Below are positions 18,261 to 24,953 of a stretch of 64,000 nucleotides of DNA, in pieces (position 1 is the first letter of the stretch; every line of letters starts with the position of its first letter). The position numbers and the translations under genes are program-made. The stretch spans positions 434,001 through 498,000 of the forward strand of contig JAXGYZ010000003.1 of NCBI GenBank assembly GCA_040772005.1, given 5' to 3'. The notes beneath the pieces were generated by a model. That model made no database searches. It was given only the letters and a program-made list of their open reading frames with translations, and was not told the origin of the DNA. The DNA is from MWBF01 sp040772005. Its GTDB lineage: Bacteria > Chloroflexota > Anaerolineae > CG2-30-64-16.

Positions 18261-18338
18261 AACTGGAGTCGAGGCTTAAGCCGGTTTGGGTGTATTTATA
18301 CGTAGCCAGGCTATCCGGCTATAGCCTCGACTCCAGTT
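18261..18338. terminator. Large inverted repeat between convergent genes (likely bidirectional terminator)
   Basis: Perfect 16-bp arms AACTGGAGTCGAGGCT (18261-18276) and AGCCTCGACTCCAGTT (18323-18338) enclose 46 bp with further pairing (AAGCCGG / CCGGCT). It lies between the P450 gene and the convergent permease gene and overlaps the permease stop codon. There is no clear U-run, so it may instead be a repeat element. Confidence 0.55.
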
Positions 18339-19182
18339 ACTTTCGGCCTTCCTGGTACGTGCTCGGGGGCGGAGGTGGGTTGGAGAGCGCATCCCCCAGG
18401 GTCGTGACGGCCAACACGGTCAGGGTGATGGCGAGGCCGGGGAACGCGCTGGCCCACGGCGCGGTCGCGAGATAGCCGCGGCCCTCGAAGAGCATCAGGC
18501 CCCACTCAGGCGTGGGTGGGGCTGCGCCCAGCCCCAGGAAACCCAGCGCCGCGACGCTGATGATCGCCCGGCCGAAGTCCAGCGTCGCCAGCGCGAGCAG
18601 CGGGGAGAACACCGCGGGCAGGAGGTGACGCGCCAGGATGTGCGGCGGCGCGCCGCCGAGCGCGACCGCAGCCTCGACGAACGGCGCGCTGCGCAGCGTC
18701 AGCACGAGGCTGCGCACGAGGCGTGCGTAGCCGGGAATCGAGGATATGCCGACCGCCACTGCCAATGCGGTCAGTCCAGGCCCCATCAGCGCGACCACGA
18801 GCAGCGCGAGCAGCAGCGCGGGGAAGGCCAGCAGCACGTCCATCAGGCCGATCCACGCCTGGCTGGCCCACCCTTGCGCATAGCCGGCGAGCAGGCCGAT
18901 CACTGTGCCCGCGGCCAGCGCGAGCGCAACGGCGGCCGTCGCTACCAGAAGCGTGACCCGGCTGCCGTAGAGGATGCGGCTCAGGAGGTCGCGGCCGTAG
19001 AAATCCGCACCCAGCGGATGCACAGACGACGGCGGCGCAAGCTGCGCGGCCAGGTCGATGGCATCCGGCGGGGCAGGGGCCAGCCACGGCGCAAGCAGCG
19101 CGGCCAGCAGGACCGCGAGCAGGCCGCCGGCTGCAACCATCGCGAGCGGCTGCTCGCGTACGCGCTGGCGCAACTGCCTCAT
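18337..19182 (-). CDS. Peptide/nickel-type ABC transporter permease (DppC/OppC family)
   Basis: 281 residues with an N-terminal anchor helix and about five further membrane segments. The family motif HPLGADFYGRDLLSRILYG follows the first helix. The EAA loop EAAVALGGAPPHILARHLLP contacts the ATPase. Its ATG overlaps the TGA of the upstream permease by 4 bp (ATGA), so the two are translationally coupled. The usual OppC role is one half of the membrane channel importing peptides or other small solutes. No ATPase gene is present in the window. Confidence 0.92.
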   Translation of the reverse strand: MRQLRQRVREQPLAMVAAGGLLAVLLAALLAPWLAPAPPDAIDLAAQLAPPSSVHPLGADFYGRDLLSRILYGSRVTLLVATAAVALALAAGTVIGLLAGYAQGWASQAWIGLMDVLLAFPALLLALLVVALMGPGLTALAVAVGISSIPGYARLVRSLVLTLRSAPFVEAAVALGGAPPHILARHLLPAVFSPLLALATLDFGRAIISVAALGFLGLGAAPPTPEWGLMLFEGRGYLATAPWASAFPGLAITLTVLAVTTLGDALSNPPPPPSTYQEGRK

Positions 19183-20120
19183 TGCCAGCCTGCCCGCGGG
19201 TCGAGCCAGCCCGCCGCGAGGTCGACGGCCAGGTTCGCCAGCACGTAAGTCAACGCGACGACGAGCGCGACTCCCTGCACCAGGGGCAGGTCGCGCCAGA
19301 GGATCGCGTCGACGAGCAGCTTGCCGAGGCCGGGCCGGTTGAACAGCGTCTCGGTGACGACCGTGCCGCCCAGCAGGAAACCGAGCTGCAAGCCCGCCAC
19401 CGTCAGCACGGGCACCACTGCGTTGCGCGCCACGTGGCGCAGCAGGACGCGTCGGGAAGGCACCCCCCGCGCCCGCGCGGCCAGGATGTAAGGCTCATCG
19501 AGAATGTCGATCAGACTGGCGCGGGTCAGGCGGGCGATGGGCCCGGCGGAGGCAAAGCCCAGCACGAACGAGGGCAGCACGAGGTTGCGCCAGCCATCTG
19601 CCCCGCCGGATGGCAGCCACCCCAACCGCACGCTGAACAGCCAGATGAGCAGCAGGCCCGACCAGAACACCGGCACCGCGACGCCGGTCACGGCCAGCGC
19701 GCTGGCGAGCCGGTCGCGGGCGCTGCCCGGCCGGCTGCCCGCGGCCAGCCCCAGGCCCAGCCCCAGGACGAGCGCCCAGGCGAACGCGGCGCCGGCCAGG
19801 GCGAAGGTGTGCGCGGCCTGTTCGCGGATCAGCGCGGCCACGGGCCGGCCGTTGAACAGGCTCATCCCCAGCTCACCCCGCAGCAGGTTCGCCAGCCAGG
19901 TCGCATACTGTGTCGTCAGCGGCCGGTCCAGGCCTAATTCAGCCCGCAGGGCCGCGACCGCGTCGGGCGATGCACCGGCGCGGGCGAGCATTGTTTCCGC
20001 AGGGTCGCCGGGCAGCAGGTGCACGAGCGCGAAGATGAGCGTGACCACGGCCCACAGGGTGAGCGTGCCCGTCAGCAGGCGGCGGCGCAGGAAAGCGATA
20101 TCGAAACCCCGTTTGCTCAT
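19179..20120 (-). CDS. Peptide/nickel-type ABC transporter permease (DppB/OppB family)
   Basis: 313 residues from the ATG at 20120, with GGAGG upstream. Typical DppB features are the first helix after RRRLLTGTLTLWAVVTLIF, the LLPGDPAE motif, ELGLDRPL(T)TQY, and the EAA-like loop AARARGVPSRRVLLRHVARN. It pairs with the downstream DppC-type gene through a 4-bp overlap. The cognate binding protein is probably the lipoprotein at 20770-22590, which lies upstream on the same strand but is separated by an opposite-strand VOC gene. Confidence 0.92.
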   Translation of the reverse strand: MSKRGFDIAFLRRRLLTGTLTLWAVVTLIFALVHLLPGDPAETMLARAGASPDAVAALRAELGLDRPLTTQYATWLANLLRGELGMSLFNGRPVAALIREQAAHTFALAGAAFAWALVLGLGLGLAAGSRPGSARDRLASALAVTGVAVPVFWSGLLLIWLFSVRLGWLPSGGADGWRNLVLPSFVLGFASAGPIARLTRASLIDILDEPYILAARARGVPSRRVLLRHVARNAVVPVLTVAGLQLGFLLGGTVVTETLFNRPGLGKLLVDAILWRDLPLVQGVALVVALTYVLANLAVDLAAGWLDPRAGWQ

Positions 20121-20217
20121 GCCCGTGCGCTGACCTCCGCGGCCATTGTATGCCGTTTCGCGCGAGGGGCCAAGCTGTGCTATGCTCCGAGCGGAGCACA
20201 CTGAAGGAGGAGGCTAT

Positions 20218-20667
20218 ATGAGAACGACGTTGGGGACGACCACGGTGACGCAGGTTGCGATCGTGGTGCGGGACATCGAGGCGAAGGCGCGGGCGTGGGC
20301 CGAGGTGCTGGGGATGCCGGTGCCGCCGGTCATCATCACCGACCCGGAAGAAGTGGCGCAGACGAAGTACAACGGACAGCCGTCCACCGCACGGGCCAAG
20401 CTGGCCTTCTTCAAGCTCGGCCAGGTGTCGCTGGAACTCATCGAACCCATCGGTGAGCCGAGCACGTGGAACGACCAGCTCGTGCAGCACGGCGAAAGCC
20501 TGCACCACATCGCGTTCCAGGTGGACGGCATGGCGCGGCTGCTGCCGCTGCTGGCCGAGGACGGCATGTCCACGGTGCAGCGGGGCGAATACACGGGCGG
20601 GCGCTATGCGTATGTGGATGCAACCGATCGCCTCGGCGCGACGCTGGAACTGCTCGAAAACGATTGA
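20218..20667 (+). CDS. VOC-family (glyoxalase/epimerase-fold) protein
   Basis: 149 residues from the ATG preceded by AAGGAGGAGG. The vicinal-oxygen-chelate fold shows as two beta-alpha-beta-beta-beta repeats: TQVAIVVRDIEAKARAWAEV, then LHHIAFQVDGMARLLPLL. Candidate metal ligands are Gln12 (often His in relatives), the Glu in VSLELIEP, the LHHIAF histidine and the Glu near the end (LELLEND). It resembles methylmalonyl-CoA epimerase-like proteins, but the substrate cannot be assigned. It sits on the opposite strand inside an ABC importer cluster. Confidence 0.85.
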   Translation: MRTTLGTTTVTQVAIVVRDIEAKARAWAEVLGMPVPPVIITDPEEVAQTKYNGQPSTARAKLAFFKLGQVSLELIEPIGEPSTWNDQLVQHGESLHHIAFQVDGMARLLPLLAEDGMSTVQRGEYTGGRYAYVDATDRLGATLELLEND

Positions 20668-20669
20668 GG

Positions 20670-20763
20670 GAGTTATGAGTAACGAGTAAGAAGTAATGAG
20701 TAAATGGAATCGCGCATTCTCCTGGTGCTGTCCATTACTCGTCACTCATTACTCGTTACTCTT
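20670..20763. repeat. Imperfect inverted repeat built from GAGTAA units
   Basis: The left arm (20670-20706) is made of GAGTAACGAGTAA-type units. The right arm (20732-20763) is its approximate inverse (CATTACTCGTCACTCATTAC). It lies between the convergent VOC and binding-protein genes and may act as a terminator. Confidence 0.55.
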
Positions 20764-20769
20764 TCCTGG

Positions 20770-22590
20770 TTACTCGTTCATCAGCCAAACGTCCTGCAGC
20801 ACGGGGAACCATCCCTGCACGTCGTAGGTCAGGCCCTGGACGCGGGCGGATGCGGCGTTGACGTTCACCTGGTCGCGGATGGGCAGGATCCAGGCCTGGT
20901 CGAGCACGCGCTCCTGCACCTGGTAATAGAGCCGGTAGCGGTCCGGGCCGTTGTCCAGCCGCTCGCCCTCTTCCAGCCACGCATCTACCTGCGGGTCGCT
21001 GACGCGCGCCCAGTTGAACCCGCCGATGTTGCTGCTGTGGAAGAACGTGCGCAGCAGGCTCGGGTCGGTGCCGGAGTTGACGAACGGCACGAGATGGTGC
21101 GTGCCGTTACGCCCGGCTTCCAGCACGGCGGGATAGGGCATCTGCTCCAGGTCGAGTTGGATGCCCAACTGCTTCCACTGCGCCTGCAGGATGGTCGCCA
21201 CGGAACCCAATTCCCCCCAGCTCGCGAGCACGCCCCGCAATACGAGCGGCTGCCCGTCCCGGTCCAGCACACCGTCGCCATCCGAATCCGTCCAGCCGGC
21301 CTCTGCCAGCAGGGCTTTCCCCTGCTCCACGTCGTAGACATACCACGCCACGCTGCTGATGGGGCCGAACGCCGCGCGCGTGACCGCAGAGAGCGGGCCG
21401 GTCGCAACCGGGGAGAAGTCGCCGTACACGGCCTTGACCAGCGCGGGCCGGTCCGTCGCATAGAGCAGCGCGCGGCGCACCCGCACATCGTCCAGCGGGG
21501 GCAGGGTGGTGTTGAGGAAGAACTGCACCGACTGGCCGGGGATGGCGACCGGGTAGAGCGCATACGCTGTGGCATTCGGGCCGGCTGTCAACTGCGCAGC
21601 ATCCTGCGGCGGCAGCTCGCCCATCACGTCGGCCTGACCGGAGAGCAGGGCGGGCAGCCGCGTGGCCGGGTCCGCGTAGAAGCGGAACTCGACGCGGTCG
21701 AGGTAGGCCGGGCCTGCGTGCGCCCGGATCTCAGGCGCCCAGGTATAGTCTGCGTTGCGCTCGATGATGAGGGTCTGGCGCTCCTGGTAGCTGACGAACC
21801 TGAACGGCCCGCTGCCGACCTGGTGAAGCTGGTACTGGTCGCCCCACCGGTCGAGCGCGGCGGGGGACGCCATGCCGAGGTACACCTGGCTCAGGCCGTC
21901 CAGCAGGGGCGCGTACGGTGCGGCGAGCACCAGGCGCACGGTGAACTCATCCAGCGCCTCCGCGCGCTCGAACGGGCCGAGCAGGAACACGGCCTTCTGC
22001 GACTTGGTGGCAGGGTCCGCAATGCGCGCGAGGTTGCGCACGACCGCGGCGGCGTTGAAGGGCGTCCCGTCGTGGAACGTCACGTCGCGGCGCAGGGTGA
22101 AGGTGTAGGTCAGGCCGTCCTCGCTGACCGTCCACGCCGTCGCGAGCGAGGGATGGAAGCGGCCCAGCGCATCCTGGACGACCAGGGTGTCGTAGACGCC
22201 GTTCAGCGCGATGCCCAGCTCCGAGCTGGCGTTGACGTGCGGGTCGATGCCCGATACCGGCAGGGTCAGCCCGTAGCGCAGCGTGCCGCCCGTCTGGGGG
22301 GTGGGGGTGGTGGGCGCGAGGGCTGCCTCTGCGGAGGGCGACGGCTGGGGCAGAGCCGCGGTCTCCGGCGGCTGGCCGGGCACGGCCTGGCAGGCAGTGA
22401 GCACGAGGACCGCGAGCAGGAGGGCAAACGCACAGGCAAGCCAACGCCAGCGCGCATCCTTCGACTGGAGGCTGCTCATTGTCCAGGTTGGGCCGTCCAC
22501 CCGCTCAGGATGCCTCCGTGTTGTCGTAGTGGAACCGTCCGCCCGCTCAGGATGCTGAGCGCCGCTGTTCGCGTGGTTGCTGTTCCGCAT
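20770..22590 (-). CDS. ABC transporter substrate-binding lipoprotein (family 5, oligopeptide-type)
   Basis: 606 residues from the ATG at 22590, which has a strong GGAAGGA site. A later ATG at 22479 would give a textbook lipoprotein signal: hydrophobic LACAFALLLAVLVL then LTAC with Cys30. The intervening 37 residues (HPERADG...HPERVDG) translate two copies of a CCCGCTCAGGATGC repeat, so they are probably insert-derived. The mature protein shows family-5 motifs: GGTLRYGLTLPVSGIDPH, TAWTVSEDGLTYTFTLRRDV, FHDGTPF and RRALLYATDR. It probably delivers ligand to the DppBC-type permeases downstream. Confidence 0.9.
   Translation of the reverse strand: MRNSNHANSGAQHPERADGSTTTTRRHPERVDGPTWTMSSLQSKDARWRWLACAFALLLAVLVLTACQAVPGQPPETAALPQPSPSAEAALAPTTPTPQTGGTLRYGLTLPVSGIDPHVNASSELGIALNGVYDTLVVQDALGRFHPSLATAWTVSEDGLTYTFTLRRDVTFHDGTPFNAAAVVRNLARIADPATKSQKAVFLLGPFERAEALDEFTVRLVLAAPYAPLLDGLSQVYLGMASPAALDRWGDQYQLHQVGSGPFRFVSYQERQTLIIERNADYTWAPEIRAHAGPAYLDRVEFRFYADPATRLPALLSGQADVMGELPPQDAAQLTAGPNATAYALYPVAIPGQSVQFFLNTTLPPLDDVRVRRALLYATDRPALVKAVYGDFSPVATGPLSAVTRAAFGPISSVAWYVYDVEQGKALLAEAGWTDSDGDGVLDRDGQPLVLRGVLASWGELGSVATILQAQWKQLGIQLDLEQMPYPAVLEAGRNGTHHLVPFVNSGTDPSLLRTFFHSSNIGGFNWARVSDPQVDAWLEEGERLDNGPDRYRLYYQVQERVLDQAWILPIRDQVNVNAASARVQGLTYDVQGWFPVLQDVWLMNE
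22493..22555. repeat. Direct repeat of the CCCGCTCAGGATGC family
   Basis: Two 21-bp copies (22493-22513 and 22535-22555) differ at one base. On the coding minus strand they give HPERVDG and HPERADG at the N-terminus of the binding protein. The same CTCAGGATG word forms the arms of the palindrome at 46008-46130. Confidence 0.75.
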
Positions 22591-22608
22591 GGATTCCTTC
22601 CGATCTTT

Positions 22609-22637
22609 TTGCCGGTTCGTCGTCTCTGCGCTATACT
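22609..22637 (+). promoter_or_regulatory. Promoter giving an apparently leaderless transcript
   Basis: TTGCCG (22609-22614) and TATACT (22632-22637), 17 bp apart. The predicted start site (about 22644-22646) coincides with the ATG at 22646, and no Shine-Dalgarno site is present. Confidence 0.65.
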
Positions 22638-22645
22638 TTGTTATC

Positions 22646-23707
22646 ATGGATTTACGGTCATCCTCACTGCCCAGGGCAGTGCTCGTTCTATTCCTCATAA
22701 CACTGATCTCGCTGGGAGCCACGCTGCCCGTAGCTGCGCAGCACGGCTGTGACCCGGGCAACCTGATCCCGAACTGCAACTTCGACAATTTCAGAGGCGA
22801 TCCGCCGCGCCAGCTTCCCGAAGGCTGGACGCCGTTCGTCCTGTCCGGTGACCTCACCTTCATGCAACACTCGGATACCTATTGGGGCGCGCCGAGCTTG
22901 ATGATGTGGTCGAACGGCGGCACCTTCGTCGCGGGCGTGTGGACGCAGGTGGGCGGGCTGCAGCCGGGTGCAACCTACAAGGCTTCGGTCGGCTGGGGCG
23001 CACCGAATGCACCCGAGGCCTTTGGCCGGCGGCTGGGCATCGACCCGACGGGCGGCACGGACCCGAACGCAGCAAGCGTCGTGTGGGGGCCGCTCCACTA
23101 CGGCCCAGGCCGGATGCTCAACTACCCGGCGCCCAAGCTCAACATCGATATCGCGGCGGTCGCGCAGTCGTCCACCGTGACTGTCTTCTTCTATGTAGAC
23201 CACAACTACTCGACCGGCGACAACTACATCTTTGTGGACGCCATCGGTCTGTATGCTGATAACAGCCAGCCGGTCGTCCCGCCGACCAGTCCGCCGCCCA
23301 CTGCAACGCCTGCGCCGGAACCTGCCGCGGCTGCGGTACAGGCCGCACCGCCGCAGCCTGCGCGGCCCTCGGCGACACCAACGTCTGCACCCACGGCCAC
23401 ATCCACTGCAACCGCCACGCCGACGGAGACCGCGACGCCTACGGCGACGCCGACCGCGACGGTGACGGCGACGCCCACGGTGACACAGACGCCGACCGCC
23501 ACGGCGACCTCGACGCTGCCCCCGCGGCCGAAGGCCACGGCTGATCCGGAGGCCGTGGCGGCCATGCAGTTCGTGGCCGGCAGGCAGCTTGCGGCCAATG
23601 GGCCGGCTGTGGCTGAGCGCCAGCGGTCGCTGCTGTTCGGCGGCCTCGGTGCGCTGGGCGGGGCCGGGCTGCTCGGTGTCGCGGCTGTCCTCGTGCGCCG
23701 CCGCTGA
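22646..23707 (+). CDS. Secreted, membrane-anchored CBM-like surface protein with Thr/Pro stalk
   Basis: 353 residues. A signal peptide (AVLVLFLITLISLGATLPVAA) is followed by a jelly-roll-like domain starting GNLIPNCNFDNFRG, the pattern seen at the N-terminus of many carbohydrate-binding modules, and reaching about residue 200. A Pro/Thr/Ala low-complexity stalk (TATPTETATPTATPT) spans about 210-300. The C-terminus is a glycine-rich membrane helix ending in RRR. It is probably displayed on the cell surface; the ligand is unknown. The start coincides with the transcript start predicted from the promoter, so translation may be leaderless. Confidence 0.8.
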   Translation: MDLRSSSLPRAVLVLFLITLISLGATLPVAAQHGCDPGNLIPNCNFDNFRGDPPRQLPEGWTPFVLSGDLTFMQHSDTYWGAPSLMMWSNGGTFVAGVWTQVGGLQPGATYKASVGWGAPNAPEAFGRRLGIDPTGGTDPNAASVVWGPLHYGPGRMLNYPAPKLNIDIAAVAQSSTVTVFFYVDHNYSTGDNYIFVDAIGLYADNSQPVVPPTSPPPTATPAPEPAAAAVQAAPPQPARPSATPTSAPTATSTATATPTETATPTATPTATVTATPTVTQTPTATATSTLPPRPKATADPEAVAAMQFVAGRQLAANGPAVAERQRSLLFGGLGALGGAGLLGVAAVLVRRR

Positions 23708-23772
23708 CGATAGGGCTCACGCCAAGACGCCAAGTGCGCAAAGGTTTTTGCCTAGAGCACCCGACGGTACTT

Positions 23773-23799
23773 GTAGGGGCGAGGTCACCTCGCCCCTAC
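23773..23799. repeat. 27-nt palindrome, copy 1
   Basis: 13-bp arms GTAGGGGCGAGGT / ACCTCGCCCCTAC around a single C. It lies within a larger imperfect stem (CTCACGCCAAGACGCC... / ...TTTTGCGTGAG) between convergent genes. It is one of four 27-nt palindromes of this design (27331, 39728, 44971). Confidence 0.85.
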
Positions 23800-23850
23800 G
23801 CAATAACTCTGTTGGGTGTCCTTTGCGCTTTTGCGTGAGCGATCTCGTCC

Positions 23851-24780
23851 TCACCCCGGCAGGCGCGGGCGCTTGCGGCGGGCGCGCTGGGTCTCCTCGT
23901 CCTCTTCTGCCAGGAGAGCGGCCTCAGCCGCCTCGCGCTCGGCCATCGCCAGCTTGCCCAGATAGGCGCGGTGCTTCTTCTGCGCATTCCACGTGAGCGA
24001 CTCGTCGCCCGCCTCGACCTTCCGCGCAAACACCAGGAAGGCGCTGTGGCCGGTCATCTTGTCCTCGGGCCGCAGCCGCCCCGGTATGGGCTTCCACTGG
24101 CGCTCCAGGATCTCCTCGACCACGATATCACCGAACGGCCGCGCCTTGAGCCCGGCCAGCAGGTCGCTGACCTGGTTCACGGTGGGCACCAGCGCGCCGA
24201 AGAACCCGCTGCCCTTGAGCGCATTCCACGCCTGGTCCAGGAAATACCACGGCTCGCGCACGTCCAGGAAGACCGAGTCCACCTCGCTCTCGTGGAACCC
24301 CGCGGTGATGTCCTCGTTATAGAGCGTGACATGGGGCAGCAGGCCCAGGTCGTCCAGATTCCTCCGGGCCATGTCGTAGGACTCCGGCCGGGTCTCGTAG
24401 CTGTACACATGGCCGGTGGGCATCACCGCGCGCGCCAGCACCAGCGTCAGCCCGGCGCTGCCCGTGCCCGCCTCGATGATCCTGCGGCCCGGGTAGAGGC
24501 TCAGCCGGAGGACAATCTGCGCCGCGTCCTTGCTGTAGATGATCTGCGTCGTGCGCGGAATCTCGTGGATCAGGTCGTGGGTCGAGGGCTCCAGCGCGAG
24601 GATGGCCGCGCCGTGTTGGGTGCTGAGCGTGCGGCCCAGCGGCCGGCCGATCAGGTCATCGTGCAGGATCGAGCCGCGATGTGAGAACCACTGCTCGCCG
24701 TGCTTGAGCCGGATGAGATAGTGTTTGCGATCGGGAGCGACGAGGAGAACGAGGTCTCCTTCCTGGGCAACAGAGGACAT
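23851..24780 (-). CDS. trmI: tRNA (adenine(58)-N1)-methyltransferase, TrmI family
   Basis: 309 residues. The N-terminal beta-barrel region (EGDLVLLVAPDRKHYLIRL) and SAM-binding Rossmann motif (IIEAGTGSAGLTLVLARAV) match bacterial/archaeal TrmI, which methylates A58 in the T-loop of tRNA. VYSYETRPESY is the SAM ribose-binding strand, and DVREPW stands where relatives have D(L/A)PxPW. The Lys/Arg/Glu-rich tail (ETQRARRKRPRLPG) is extra. It stands alone on the minus strand, and a palindromic CATTATAATG (24825-24834) upstream may supply its -10. Confidence 0.92.
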   Translation of the reverse strand: MSSVAQEGDLVLLVAPDRKHYLIRLKHGEQWFSHRGSILHDDLIGRPLGRTLSTQHGAAILALEPSTHDLIHEIPRTTQIIYSKDAAQIVLRLSLYPGRRIIEAGTGSAGLTLVLARAVMPTGHVYSYETRPESYDMARRNLDDLGLLPHVTLYNEDITAGFHESEVDSVFLDVREPWYFLDQAWNALKGSGFFGALVPTVNQVSDLLAGLKARPFGDIVVEEILERQWKPIPGRLRPEDKMTGHSAFLVFARKVEAGDESLTWNAQKKHRAYLGKLAMAEREAAEAALLAEEDEETQRARRKRPRLPG

Positions 24781-24875
24781 GCTTACCGCCTGGTCGAATT
24801 AGGCCCGTCACCCGGGCCGCAGAACATTATAATGTACGTACGCGAATGACGAAAGCGGACGGGTACGCACATCAC

Positions 24876-24906
24876 TTGACATCCAGCCGTGCGGCAGTGA
24901 TAAAAT
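24876..24906 (+). promoter_or_regulatory. Promoter of the first transglutaminase gene
   Basis: TTGACA at 24876-24881 and an AT-rich TGATAAAAT at 24898-24906. Depending on register, GATAAA or TAAAAT serves as -10 with a 17- or 19-bp spacer. Confidence 0.65.
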
Positions 24907-24953
24907 GGTGTTGCCAGCGAGAGGTTCTGTTCGCTGAAAAATTAGAGGAAAAG

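Noticed and set aside
20704..22752. 682-residue plus-strand ORF opposite the binding protein
   Set aside because: No domain signature; the minus strand encodes a clear family-5 substrate-binding lipoprotein.
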